Source: Dryococelus australis (Eukaryota; Arthropoda; Insecta; Phasmatodea; Phasmatidae). From it: a stretch of DNA of 64,000 nt. Below, one piece after another: positions 45,931 to 56,745 of the stretch (the stretch's first letter is position 1; each line of letters starts with the position of its first letter). The stretch covers positions 129,121,338 through 129,185,337 of the forward strand of contig CM057000.1 of NCBI GenBank assembly GCA_029891345.1, written 5' to 3'. A program made the translations under genes and the position numbers. Below the pieces are notes generated by a model, which saw only the letters and a list, made by a program, of their open reading frames with translations, made no database searches and was not told where the DNA came from.

Positions 45931-46859
45931 TACACTGTTAAAAATTTCCGTATTTTTGCGGAATGTTTTACGGAAACGTACAGTATATTTACGGAAAGGC
46001 AATCCATAACAAAAAAAAAACGGAGTTAAGTCCGTAAATACAAAATACGGAAAGTCTCCGTATTCCCTTTGGCTTCGAGTTACGGGGACGAACAATGCCG
46101 ATTCTACACACTTTCTTCACCACTGTAACAAGAAAATCATGGTTTCTGCGGCAGTTAAGGTTATCTACGCGACTACGACCTATTCTTTCAAGCATTAAAA
46201 AATAGCGTCAGGCGTCTGTAACATTTGGCAATACTAAAAATACAGTAATTTTAATATAAACTGAATTTTTGCTTTTGTCTTTTGAATACAAATATAAAAG
46301 TTATACCACAACTTACAAGTGAGAGTTGTGGGTGAATGGTGGGCTCATAGCTCAGGGGTAGGGTGGCCGACTTGTAGTCGGAGTGTCGCGGGTTCGCGCC
46401 CCGGTGCCTCCGACGTGGCAGATGCTCAGCTCGATTGTCGCACTGGGAATTCGTCAACAAGCCTGGTCTCACTAGAGCTTCGTCAACGTCAAAAAATGGC
46501 ACAACAACGTCAAATCAAGGTAAAAAAAAAATGGTTAGAGTCGTGGACTGGTAATTTTTTGACTCGGGTTCAAACATCGCTTAAGTACAAAATATTTTAA
46601 CTTTTTTAATATCACTTTTTATACACGATAGAACATCCACATAACGAAAACTAAAAACATTTTCATTATCTCCTTTTATTTTAAACGGAAAGTACAGAAA
46701 ACTAACTTGGAAATTAATGGAGAGGTTCTGTGAAATTTACGGAAATTCAGTTTCTGAAAATCATTGTGTCCGTAATTTTACCGAGAGTTTATGGACACTT
46801 CTGGATAAATATTTTACCAGCACATTTCCGTAAAATGAAGAAAATTTTTTAACAGTGTA
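45931..46859. mobile_element. Complete TIR element (CACTGTTAAAAATTT), with nested SINE
   Basis: The left end TACACTGTTAAAAATTTCCG and right end AATTTTTTAACAGTGTA are inverted repeats flanked by TA. TACGGAAA words are frequent near both ends. The body has TTTCTGCGGCAGTTAAGG, a B-box-like GACTCGGGTTCAAAC near 46562, and TGTGTCCGTAATTTTACCGA. It is shared with 1146-1724. No transposase frame is present. The terminal TA suggests a Tc1/mariner-like enzyme. Confidence 0.82.
46335..46525 (+). mobile_element. SINE with tRNA-Thr(TGT)-like head
   Basis: CATAGCTCAGGGGTAGGGTG (A box), a CCGA/TCGG anticodon-type stem with loop CTTGTAG (anticodon TGT), and CGCGGGTTCGCGCCCCG (B box with a strong T stem) give a recognisable tRNA fold. 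The acceptor stem does not pair well. A tail rich in AACGTCAA repeats and a short A run follows, so it is a SINE and not a tRNA gene. It sits inside the TIR element at 45931-46859. Confidence 0.72.
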
Positions 46860-46861
46860 GC

Positions 46862-47495
46862 AGGGTGCATGCCGCTCCCGACCCAGGGTATCGGGTGTAT
46901 TTGATACATCTGAAGAATGATCTGGATTACTGACCTCGTGTCTCTCAGCTAGACTCGGGGTGCAGCGAACCTTCCTGGTCAAGGCCAACGGCTATAAAAA
47001 GCGCGTCGAGCCTCCGAGCCGGCAGTTGTTGAATAGATCAGTTTTAGCGATAGACTACTAGCAAGAAGAGAAGCGTGTGGCGAGAGAAGTGACCAGCGAG
47101 AGAAAAATCTGCGACTGCGAACATCCGAGCAGTGAAGAGTACGACTGCAGGCTGGACTATTGGACTGGATGCGTGAATGAAATACATTACAGATGAGTTA
47201 ACTGACAATAACGAGACACAAAGAAGGATCTTAATTAGAGTTGAAATAGAAATTAAATATTGCACTCACTGTGAAATAAATGGAGCAATAGTGGATACAT
47301 AATTTAATGCCGTAAATAATATCTGTGTGAATAAATTAAAAATCAAATTGAAATATTTTACTTTTACTAAGGCCTCCATCCATCACGAAATCTAATACGC
47401 CCCCCAGGCGTCCATGTAATTATGCTACCGCTGGCCTTGATCTGGAAGCTTCAACGCTCCCCGAGTCACGCTGAGAGAAACTATGGCAGTAATCA
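46862..47495 (+). repeat. TATA-repeat family, copy B, with inverted ends
   Basis: TATAAAAAG lies at 46993-47001, followed by CAGTTGTTGAAT, GAGAAGTGACCAGCGAGAG and AAGGCCTCCATCCATCACGA. The left part 46927-46990 (TTACTGACCTCGTGTCTCTC to GGTCAAGGCCAACGG) is repeated inverted at 47429-47493 (CTGGCCTTGATCTGGAAGC to GAGAGAAACTATGGCAGTAA). This gives ~65-bp inverted ends around a 500-bp interior. Confidence 0.65.
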
Positions 47496-47809
47496 ACTAG
47501 AAAATTTTTCACATAAACATGGAAATTTAATAAGCTGAAGGTCAGGAGCGCGCGAAATGGTGATATCACAGCGGAGTGCAGAGGCTTTTCCTTGCGACTC
47601 GCCTACCGTATTGCGTAACCAGTCTGGCCTTGGCACGCTGTTTCCTCTCTCGAGTGGGACAGGACATGGAAGAGACGAAAGGCACCAACACCTAACAATT
47701 GGCACTAATGTTTTTGGAAATATTTTTATTCGTCAGAGAGAAAATAATATTAATATTTGTTAGTTTCTCTTGGACGAATAAAAATGTGTTGGCAAAAACA
47801 TAATGTCTA
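47496..47809. other. Unassigned stretch
   Basis: It separates two blocks that are contiguous in copy C (44950-45670), so it may be an insertion. CGTCAGAGAGAAAATAATAT and nearby sequence are not recognised. Confidence 0.35.
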
Positions 47810-48060
47810 TTTTTTAAAGAAATATTCATGATACCAGTAACCATTGTTAATATCCTTGATACTAAATACGTTTTTGATATAGATCACATGATATGCGATT
47901 TCAGGCTAAGTTAATAAGGAGTTCCCATGTTCAGAAATTTTCCACTTTTCGGTGCTATGTATTGAAAACTATAACGATTTGACTACATTGATTTACATTT
48001 ATGTGGTCCATATAATGAAATGAAAAATTATCGTGCAATATGGCCTTAACAGGCGCACAG
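47810..48060 (+). repeat. Downstream block of the TATA-repeat family
   Basis: ATATCCTTGATACTAAATAC, GATATAGATCACATGA, TTTGACTACATTGATTTACA and GCAATATGGCCTTAACAG match, in order, the inverted sequence 44985-45215. Confidence 0.6.
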
Positions 48061-48363
48061 TGTTCTTGTTTAGCGTGCAAATATGCGAATAGGCGGTGGC
48101 CAAACAATTTTTCTGATTGAACTTCTAGTAAGGTTTAATACTTAACACCTCACAAAAAGTTTGGAATATGCATACAGAGTGCTCATACATAGCACAGAAA
48201 GCATAGCAATTACAAATTACCAACAGTGCCGATAAAAAGAAAACGTGAAATTTGAAGTGCTTCTAACAATTTCCCATTATCATAGACAAACATGAGAGAA
48301 CAACATAATTAACTGAATGGAATCTCCGACGAGGGAAGATTTCTTTCTTCCCAGCGAAGCTTA

Positions 48364-48830
48364 GTATCATGTATGGCCTCCATGAGCATTGTACAGGTCC
48401 CTAATACTCTGTGGCGTGCTTGTAATCAATGTATTGTCTTCCGGACGAAGTCCCCATTCCATCTGGGCAGCTCTTATGAGATCTGGAGATGTTTCTGGAG
48501 ATTCGGGACAGATAGAAGCTGCTGTTTTCAGCTTGTCTCAGGCATGTTCAATGTGATTGTGCGCTCTCTGTTGATCACAACAGAACTACACAACTCCTAT
48601 CGCCCAAGCTGCCATCTCTCACAATGCTCCAAATTTTTTGTGACGTGTTCAAGTCCTATTTTCGTTTCTCTCGATTCCGTGCACACTATGTTTTAAGGGC
48701 TGAAAAAGCCCCTTCTGGAGGTGTTGGAAGATTCCAAAATAATATTTAGAGCATGGATGATACCTCAAAAGTACCGCTTTATCTTCGTTTGTGGTAAGTT
48801 TTCTTTTCGTATGTGAACATGCTGGAGACA
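48364..48830 (-). pseudogene. Dead Tc1-like transposase, second family
   Basis: Read on the minus strand, NHIEHA-stop-DKLK lies at about 48552. Then ESPETSPDLIRAAQMEWG, NTLITSTPQSIRDL and YNAHGGHT-stop-Y follow. This is the C-terminal third of a Tc1 transposase (NPIEH..W..L and GGHT.Y are typical), with the Glu/Asp-bearing IEH motif retained. Upstream, KRKLTTNEDKAVLLRYHPCS (48831-48790) looks like the N-terminal helix-turn-helix. The middle, with the first two catalytic acids, is not recognisable. A possible terminal repeat is CACCTCACAAAAAGTTTGGA near 48147. Several stops and shifts; inactive. Confidence 0.75.
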
Positions 48831-49500
48831 CTATTGTTCCGTAGCATTAAAATTATTTCAACTACAATCAACAACGATAAAAAATACGATACATATCATC
48901 AATACCATTGTGTACTCTAGTCCGCTGCACTCCAAAGCCAGATTGAAGTATGTCGGGCCAGTCTACCAATACCACATCCTCAGTGATAACATGTGGTCAG
49001 ATAAAATCCACTAACAAAAAATGCGGTATAAGAAATATTTATTTGTTTCAAGACACGCTGATTGGGTTCCAGGAGAGGATCTAACGCCGGTAACACTAAG
49101 CAGTTAATTTTAAGTTTATAATAAGATTTTGCAGGAAGCAATAAGCTACAGACTAGGCTCGACAAAAAAGCAAGTAGGCCTATCTTGTTTTGTCGTTTAC
49201 TCTTCCTGGGCAAAATAACTTAATTGGTAAATTTTTGTCCATATGAGACTAGCACAAAATAATTACAAAACAACAAGAAAGTTTAGAAAATTAACAATTA
49301 ATGTTGTCTATGCATATATGCGGGAGTGAGTGATTACATGCACAGTACACTTTTGAAAAGAATATTCTAGACACTTTCTTAACCTACACGATCACCACAA
49401 TGTCGTGCCATTTAGGCCACCGAAGCCGGCTAAAAGATCTTTAAGCATTTATTTTAGTTTTTGAACATTTAAGTATTTCCTAGACACTACTGCAGATACC
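48831..49500. other. Unassigned stretch
   Basis: The small minus-strand frame at 48980-49213 has no domain. No repeat family was recognised. Confidence 0.4.
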
Positions 49501-49745
49501 GGGGGGCCGCGGTGGTCCAGTGGTCAGATTACTCGCCTCCCACCTAGTCGAGCAGAATTCAATTCCCGGCGGGGTCGTTCCCGGATTTTCGCAAGTGGGA
49601 ATCGTGCCGGACGATGCCGCTGGTCGGCGGGTTTTCTCGGGGATTTCCCGTTTCCCCCGCTCTTGCATTCCGGCGCTGCTTCATACTCGTCACGTTTCAC
49701 CCTCGTCCGCTCTTAAGACCTCAAACGGTTCGGCGTGATTTTTTT
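49501..49745 (+). mobile_element. tRNA-derived SINE
   Basis: GCCGCGGTGGTCCAGTGGTC (A box), ACTCGCCTCCCACC, then AGAATTCAATTCCCGGC (B box). The body GTGGGAATCGTGCCGGACGA, CGCTGGTCGGCGGG and TCTCGGGGATTTCCCG matches the SINEs at 31343 and 26590. It ends in a T-rich run. Confidence 0.85.
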
Positions 49746-49916
49746 CACAGATATAGTTGGAGGGCCGAAGAGTGACATATGCTACTTTTTATCCCGGAAA
49801 AATCTCTCATTTCTTTCAGAGATGTAAATAGGTACTGGATTAATCTTTTTTTAAGGAATACTGCATAAAAAAAGCATTGTTAAAAAAATTCCGTCATTTC
49901 TCCTTTCCTTTCAAAA

Positions 49917-50042
49917 AGCCGTAGTGGCCCAGTGGGTAGAGAATCCAATAGTGGGGCCGCAGAAAATCAGTGAGTAGAGAACCTAATAGTGGGGCCGCAG
50001 TAGCTCAGTGGGTAGAGAACCCAATAGTGAGGCCGCAGTCCT
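49917..50042 (+). repeat. 38-bp tandem repeat of a tRNA A-box-like unit
   Basis: AGTGGGGCCGCAG recurs at about 49950, 49988 and (as AGTGAGGCCGCAG) 50026, a 38-bp period. Each unit contains a version of GTAGCTCAGTGGGTAGAG, which is a tRNA A box, but there is no B box. Confidence 0.85.
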
Positions 50043-50739
50043 AACTGCCATGCGAACGAAGTCGCACGGGTCATCTAGTAGTTTTATAAAACGTGGAACT
50101 TTTGTGTGCGCGTCAACCTACAAAAAAAAATACGAGCCCCTCTAATCGAGTCCACGGCCAGCTAGCTCGCAACAAAGACAGAGCTATCGAAATTATCACT
50201 CGAGTTAACCATTAATCTGTACCCGCTCGCTACAAATTCTGATGTAATCATGTAATCGACCATGAACTCGATAGATATTCAGATATTACCTCAGCTCGCG
50301 CTCGAATACGTGCGCAGGATTTAAACTTTAATGAAGAATATCCTCGCAGGTTTAAAACGAAAAGTGTCTGGCCGAAATATGAGCTCCTGTTACTATAAAA
50401 ACCACTAAGTTTTTGAGCGCGACTTTGCCCGCGTGGATTTCGTGTTTTAGTTTCAATACTTCTTTCTTTGTAAATAATATTTACCATTTTAGGTAACAGA
50501 ACCGTTTTACTATTGTTTTATTCTTAAGAAACTGTTAACCATGTCTATGTTTTTGTAGTATGTGCTTTCACGAAGTTTAAGAGTCAATAGGACAATTTAA
50601 TATTTTTTCTCCATACAAACTTTAAACCCCGATTTTACCCCTTTAGGAGTTGAATTTTGAGATATTACGACTTAGTGGCTGCCTACATTACAAAATGAAC
50701 GTTTCCTCAAAATTTCATGTACATAGGACCAATGGTTGA
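50043..50739. other. Unassigned stretch
   Basis: No gene or repeat family was recognised. Confidence 0.4.
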
Positions 50740-51119
50740 AGCTGGGCGTTGACATTCCATTGAAAGACCTGCTTAAGATCTACTTGCATGCACGTTGTGT
50801 ATTCTTCCACCATACGTAAAATTAACTTTGCCATGGGCCTGATCACTTTATTCGTGCGTCGGTCAAGTCAACTGTAAAATTATAAGAAAATAAAATATTT
50901 TACAAATTTGCTAGTTGTTACACCTACATGGATTAAAAAACAGGAAGCAAAATAAATTATTGTATTATTCAGAAATGTTTACCTAAAACTTATTTCAACG
51001 TTAAGACATGGGGCTACTTTCCGCAGTCGTTGCCAACTTTATTATGCGCTGCCACTCGGTGTTCCAATAACATTTTTCAAGGTCGATTTCAAAAGTACTC
51101 AACCGTGAACACCTTTATA
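50740..51119. mobile_element. Long GGTAAAGTGAGCAC MITE, ends damaged
   Basis: GACCTGCTTAAGATCTACTT, TATTCTTCCACCATACGTAA and TTCAAAAGTACTCAACCGTG follow the copy at 51288-51712 in the same orientation. The left TIR is lost and the right one degraded. Two near-identical relatives lie within 1 kb. Confidence 0.75.
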
Positions 51120-51287
51120 CATATTGATATACGTCGGTGCTTTGCAGCGCCAGAGCCAGTGAAGTGTGTGTGTGTGAAGGACAAAAGTGATATGACAGCA
51201 AGCGGCGAGTGACTTAAGGAAAGTTTTAATGACAGGAGAGCGATAACCTTTCAAGGTTTTTACTTGCAAAGCGTGTATGGCATGCCT
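51120..51287. other. Short unassigned stretch
   Basis: It contains GCGGCGAGTGACTTAAGGAA and GACAGGAGAGCGATAACC, reminiscent of 4460-4510. Confidence 0.3.
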
Positions 51288-51712
51288 GTAGGCTGTTCAC
51301 GGTAATATGAGTATTTTTGAAAGCCCTGCTTAAGATCTACTTGCATGCACGTTGAGTATTCTTCCGCCTTATGTAAAATTAACATTTCCATGGGTCTTAT
51401 CACTTTATTCACGCGTCGGCCAAGTAAAACGGTGAAATTATTAGAATGTGAATATTATACAAATCTGCTCATCTTTGCACTTCGGTGCATTAGAAAAAAC
51501 AGTAAGCGAAAGGAATAATTTAAATTATTAAAAATGGTTACCTAACACTTCTTACTCGACGTCAAGATATGGAACTATTTTCCATCCTTGGTTACGAACT
51601 TTACTGGGCAAATGTCACTCGATGCGCTCATTAAAATATATGCAGGCAGGGGCAGTGAATTTTATCTAAGGTTAATTTCAAAAGTGCTCACTTTATCACG
51701 AACAGCCTTTAT
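51288..51712. mobile_element. Long GGTAAAGTGAGCAC MITE
   Basis: The left end is GTAGGCTGTTCACGGTAATA and the right end is GTGCTCACTTTATCACGAAC..TTAT. It is about 425 bp. The interior is the inverse of the copy at 52437-52858. Confidence 0.9.
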
Positions 51713-51850
51713 CCGGAAGCGTGCAGCTTCCGACCTTGGATATCGGGTGTCTGAGATATCACTGAAGGAATTTTCTGGTCTTTACTACTGCTCTGGTTTC
51801 TCTCATTGTGACTCGGGGTGTGGTGAACCTTCCAGATCAAGACCAGCGAC
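51713..51850 (+). repeat. Fragment of the TATA-repeat family (end region)
   Basis: CGACCTTGGATATCGGGTGT, GACTCGGGGTGTGGTGAACC and AGATCAAGACCAGCGAC match 46870-46990. The TATA box and beyond are missing. Confidence 0.65.
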
Positions 51851-52436
51851 TTCAGGAAAGATGGAAGTAACCGTGAATAAGTATAGCTAGTTGCGCATAC
51901 ATTGCATTTTTTTTTTTTTACGAGGTAGGTTCGCCACACACGACTGCGCGACATGTGCTGAACGAGCAGATGGTGCACAGAATTGGCCTTATGACTTTCT
52001 CCACAGAAATGAACCTGCTTTTTACAGCAAACTTTTCGTATTTTAAAATATAAAATTTAACTAAGCAATCTCCCAGATATTGGAGATCCAATCCTGAAAA
52101 TTTCCAGTTATTACTGCACCAGCGGGTAACTGGTCAAACTCCATAAATTATTCACCGGAGAATTATCTAAACCATACGGCGTCGAAATGCCAGTCTTAAC
52201 CGCAATCCTCCTAGTACAAGCTATTCCGAATTATCTTCATCGCCTGTACGGTGCCTCTTATACTTGGATCTTATACTAAAAAGCATAAGTGGGCAACGTT
52301 CCAGTATGACGCCACACGAGCCGAGCCAAGCCAAACAGCTGTCTGGGAGCCCACACACTTGCACGGCTTCGACCTTCACATTCATTTCCCTCTAACTAAC
52401 TGAACTCTAATGCCCGTGCATCTAGATTTTTACGTA
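51851..52436. other. Unassigned stretch
   Basis: T run near 51908. Nothing recognised. Confidence 0.35.
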
Positions 52437-52858
52437 AAGGCTGTTTCACGATAAAGTGAGCATTTTCGAAATCAACCTTCGGAAAAAAGCCACTGCTCCT
52501 ACTCGCATGGTATTTTAACGGGCGCACTGAGTGGCATGCGCCTACGATGGAGAGAAAGTAATTCCGTATTTTAAGTCGAGTAAAAAGTGTTAGGTAACCA
52601 TTTGTGACTACTTAAATTATTTATTTCGCTTTTAGTTTTTTTTTTTTAAATGCATCTGAGTGTAAAAATGAGCAGATTTGTAAAATATTTACTTTCCTGG
52701 CAATTTCACAGTTTCACTCGATGGGCGCATGAATAAAGCGGCGAGACCAATTACAATGTTAATTTTACATAAGGAGGAAGACTACAAAACATGCATATAA
52801 GCAGATCTTACGCGTAGCAGGACTTTCAAAAGTGCTCATTTTACAGTGAATAGCCTAT
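52437..52858. mobile_element. Long GGTAAAGTGAGCAC MITE
   Basis: The left end is GGCTGTTTCACGATAAAGTG and the right end is GTGCTCATTTTACAGTGAAT..CCTATAG. The interior has ACGGGCGCACTGAGTGGCAT and GTTAGGTAACCATTTGTGAC, as in the copies at 54201, 57391 and 36068. Confidence 0.9.
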
Positions 52859-54200
52859 AGCAAAGTAACACTACGCTAGCTTGGCGCGTTTTAAAAAAAC
52901 GCTATGAAACGCAGCTTTGAAAGACAACGTTGAAAAATCCAACTCTTGCACAGCTGTGCTAAATATACCAACCAAATTTACAACTAATAATTAAGAGGGC
53001 AGCCAAGGTCTGGTGATCCCCGGTAGCACATTTATTTCTCTCCTACTGTACTTCCCCCATAAGCCTCTTGCTTAGTGTGTAATGCTGGAAGCTGCGTAAA
53101 ATAACTACAAATATATAACTAGAACAAGCACAATGTAGCCCCTTCGAAAACAATCCACTATTTAAGTGAATACAGTCCTGGTTGCTGCATTAAAAACCCT
53201 CATTGTAAAATCCACTACACGAAGGTCTGTGATAGGTTAGTACACAATAGATATAAGGGAGATGTCAGAGGGAAAATTCGGTAAAAGGATACAGAATGAC
53301 TTGCACTGATTGAGATAACGAACAGAAGCAGCAAAGAAAGAAATACTAGTTTGTTGTTATGAATGAGAGTGGCTTGACTGAGAACAGGATTACGGGAAGT
53401 AATGAGTCGAAACTAACCGTGAACAGTCTATAATGATATTTCACGGATTCTTCCACGGAAGTAAGATTTTATTACTGTGCGTGAAAATGGGCTCGGAGGG
53501 GGGGGGGGGGCGCAAACAAAAGAGAGTTTACATGTATAATTTGAAAGTGGTGTACGAAATTTTTCAAGAACAGAATCTTTATGAAAAAATAGGTTTATGA
53601 AAACTTTGTACAATGAGTGCCTCAATGAACAAAGTTTTGAGACCAAAACTCTTTTAAGCTGGTTTCTGATAGGATCTGCGTGTCTGTGGAAATACGCAGC
53701 TAACGATTTCTTTAACACCATGGAAAACAAATTAGAAACCAACAACTACCGCAGAGCCAATCAAGGAAACTGTCAGATATTTAGAAACTAAAAACCGGTT
53801 GAAGAGAAGCTATAAAGAAGAATGTGGTGACATTGCAATTGTAATGGCGAAGAAGATTGTGATTAATTCCGTATCAGTCAGTGGGACGGTGGGCATCTAG
53901 TTGAAAACACTAACAAATTAATTTATCCACTGTATTAAGTATCGACTCAATTCGCCACTTTCATCTCACAAAAGCAGACAGCGGAAGGAACCGCAGCAAG
54001 AGGCTGCACTACAGCCAGGACAGCTGGTTCTCCTAACAGATTTTGCAGAGAACTGCACAGCAAAATTCCACAAAGTGAAGTTCTGGCTGTACATTGGAAC
54101 CATACTTTAGATGAATCAACTATAATATATACCCCAGCGTGTTATTTTCGATTCTCTGACAACAGTGATTTATTACAATTATGTCTAGCAGTCATCAGTG
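52859..54200. other. Unassigned stretch
   Basis: G13 run near 53498-53510. AACCGTGAACAGTCTATAAT at 53415 is an isolated MITE end. No gene was recognised. Confidence 0.4.
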
Positions 54201-54596
54201 ATAAAGGCTGTTCACGATAAAGTGAGCACTTTTGAATTTAACCTTACAAAAAAGTTACTGCCCCTCCCTGCAGACGTTTTAACGGGCGCACTAGGTGACA
54301 TGCGCCCAGTAAAGTTGGCAATTATGGAGGGGAAAGTAGTTCCATATATTAACGTCGAACAAAAAGTGTTAGGTAACCATTTGTGATAACTATTTCTCTC
54401 ACTTTCTGTATTTTTTTAATTCTTGGAAATGTAAAAATTAGCATATTTGTACAATATTTACTCACAGATTTACTCGCAGTTTCACTTGACCGACGCATGA
54501 ATATAGTGACGAGGCCTAAAGCAATGTTAATTTTACATAAGGCGGAAGAACACACATCGTGTATACAAGTGATCATTTTAAGGTGAACAGCCTATA
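54201..54596. mobile_element. Long GGTAAAGTGAGCAC MITE
   Basis: The left end is AAGGCTGTTCACGATAAAGT and the right end is GATCATTTTAAGGTGAACAG..CCTATA. It is about 396 bp, in the same orientation as 52437. The small frame at 54198-54386 is inside it and is not a gene. Confidence 0.92.
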
Positions 54597-54974
54597 CACG
54601 AAGTCATGATATCACGGTACCACTGAAGTTGCAATTTTCAATGAAGAACTACTTAACTGTTTACCCTTACCGAGGTAGTCTATAAATGCAGTTTATTTTT
54701 GGACTACTAATGATGCAGAATATTTCAAGAACCTGAAGGTACTGCCATACACAAGATGTTCCGCGACAAACAAACTTCGCCAGCGTGTTTTTAGAGGTCA
54801 TTAGCAACAAAAATATCTTGCACGTGTAAGTTGTGAAGTCCCCATTTCAGAGCCAATGACGGAAATGCAATAAATACAACATGTGTAATTACTTTACATT
54901 TTTATCTCCATTGACTACGCGTCTGAAGATTCATAAAAGCTGTTCAAAATGGGCCCTTCCTGACCTGACCATTA
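54597..54974. other. Unassigned stretch
   Basis: No gene or repeat family was recognised. Confidence 0.35.
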
Positions 54975-55520
54975 TCAGGCTGTGGCACATTGCACCATGG
55001 AATTCTGCCACTGCATGTGTGCAAGTTCATTTCTGAGCTGAGTGGTGTGGCATCAGCCAGTAACAACTGGTCTCGCGTGTCTGATTTCAGTCCGCTGTAC
55101 ACCCTACTCTTCAGGCAGCTCCAGAAGAAGAAGAAGTCCAGTGGAGAAAGGTCAGGAGACCGTGGTGGCCATGGGACACCACCTGCGCGGATACTCTGCG
55201 TTCAAGAATTCAGTCGCGCTCCTGCTGGAGTGTGGATGGAGATGCTCCATATTGCTGCAACCACGGGTCACATCGCACTGCTAACGGCACATCTTCCAAT
55301 AAGGGCAAGTCTGTTTTCCAGAAACTGTCTGTAGTTATGATCATCGAGATTGTCCTGTGCGAAATGTGGTCCAATGAGACGATTGCCACATAATCCGCAC
55401 CCCACAAATAAACAGAAAACCGTTCTTGGAAATGTGTATCGCATTTCCGTCCATAACTCTGAGACGGTTTTTGAGGTAACCTTAAACATGGTGCATGGAA
55501 GAGAGTTCTACAACGCAATA
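54975..55520 (-). pseudogene. Dead mariner-superfamily transposase (WPPRSPDLSPLDFFFF type)
   Basis: Read on the minus strand across three frames, RFSVYLWGAD and LIGPHFAQDNLDDHNYRQFL are followed by ENRLALIGR or LPLLEDVPLAVR. Then WLQQYGASPSTLQQ stands where FQQDGAPPH is expected, so the second catalytic Asp appears altered. EFLNAEYPRRWCP, WPPRSPDLSPLDFFFFWSCL and KSRVYSG follow. This order is that of a transposase family common in arthropods. The third catalytic Asp (PLD) is retained. Multiple frameshifts make it inactive. It lies just before the MITE at 55543. Confidence 0.85.
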
Positions 55521-55542
55521 CTTACCACCGTCCAAATTGCTG

Positions 55543-55941
55543 ATCTATTCACGGTAAAGTGAGTGGTTTCTGAAGCCTTCTCATTTGGAATAATAGTACT
55601 ATATATTTTATTGAAGCGTTAGACATTAACTTACGAGTCCGGTGAAATATATACTACACTGTGTTTATTACTTGCATGGCAATATATATTTTAAAAGGTG
55701 GAGGGGGATAAAAAAGTGGTGGAGAGATGGAAAAAAAAGTGGTGGAGAGATGAAAAAAAAAGTGGGAGATAAAAAAAGTGGGGGAGAGATAAAAAACGTG
55801 GGGGAGAGATAAAAAAGTGGTGGAGAGATAAAAAAAGTGGTGGAGGGATAAAAGTGGTGGCAGTATAAAAACAATGGCTTATAGGGAAAAAATAGTTGGG
55901 AGCCTCGAAAGCGCTCACTGTAGAGAGTGAACATCCTGCTT
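55543..55941. mobile_element. GGTAAAGTGAGCAC MITE with expanded internal tandem repeat
   Basis: The left end is TCTATTCACGGTAAAGTGAG and the right end is AAGCGCTCACTGTAGAGAGT..ATCCTGC. The interior TTTATTACTTGCATGGCAAT is as in the short copies. It is lengthened by the tandem repeat at 55699-55865. Confidence 0.85.
55699..55865. repeat. GATAAAAAAGTGGTGGAGA tandem repeat, ~8 copies
   Basis: The unit is about 19-23 bp, with variation in A-run length and GGTGG/GGGGG. The matching sequence in other MITE copies is a single AAAAGTGGTGACAGGATA-like stretch, so the array arose inside the MITE. Confidence 0.9.
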
Positions 55942-56745
55942 ATACGTGTGGCTGTCCTGGAGCAAGCGCGCGCTAGATGCTCGACAGCTGGAAACTCTCA
56001 TGGGAGAAATTCGCCGCTCGCTCACAGGGTCGTCGTAATCTCTACGTACCGGAAGCGGCGAGGTCTGCCTTGAGCAACTGCACGCGCCGTCCATCTACAG
56101 TACGAGCGGACGCGATGCGGCAGCACCGTAGGGAACTCATTACTACGAGATGGGCCCAACAGTTACTTTCGAGTTACAGTAGAGATGAAAATAGCAGGAA
56201 AAAACTGAAAACTTCGACAAACCTTGAAATATAGGAGAAAATTAAATTTTTTCAGGTCTCTGCATATAAGAGAATTTTCGTATTGTGGCACAAAAGCAAA
56301 GCATTATTTTTCTAAAACTTAAAATACACACACATAATTTACTAGTTACAAAATTTACAAACAAAATACAAAAGTACTTTAATAAGATATATATTAAAAC
56401 TTAAGATAATTACGTTGGTGTGAGAGTTAAGCTGCTAGTCCCTAGATTTTTTAAAAAAGAAGAAAATTTAACTCATTTATTTAGTCTTCATCTGAAACAA
56501 GAGTTCATGCACTGATCCATAATCATAGTTACGGTCACTCTCTAATTTGGAATTGTTTTTAAAGTACAGGGTAAATAATCTTACAATTTGATTTTTTCAT
56601 AACTGCGCAGGAAAAAAAACTGTACGATACAAAAGCAGTCTTTTTTTTTATTTTTATACCTTAAGATTCTTTCATTATATGTTACCCGTTTATTTTGAGA
56701 TAGACCCCTAAATGACCCATAATGTTTCCTAATTGTGATGAGATT
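55942..56745. other. Unassigned stretch
   Basis: The small frame 55977-56234 has no domain. Nothing else recognised. Confidence 0.4.

Noticed and set aside
46335-46410. Candidate functional tRNA-Thr gene
   Set aside because: The anticodon arm and T arm are fair, but the acceptor stem does not pair and a SINE-like tail follows.
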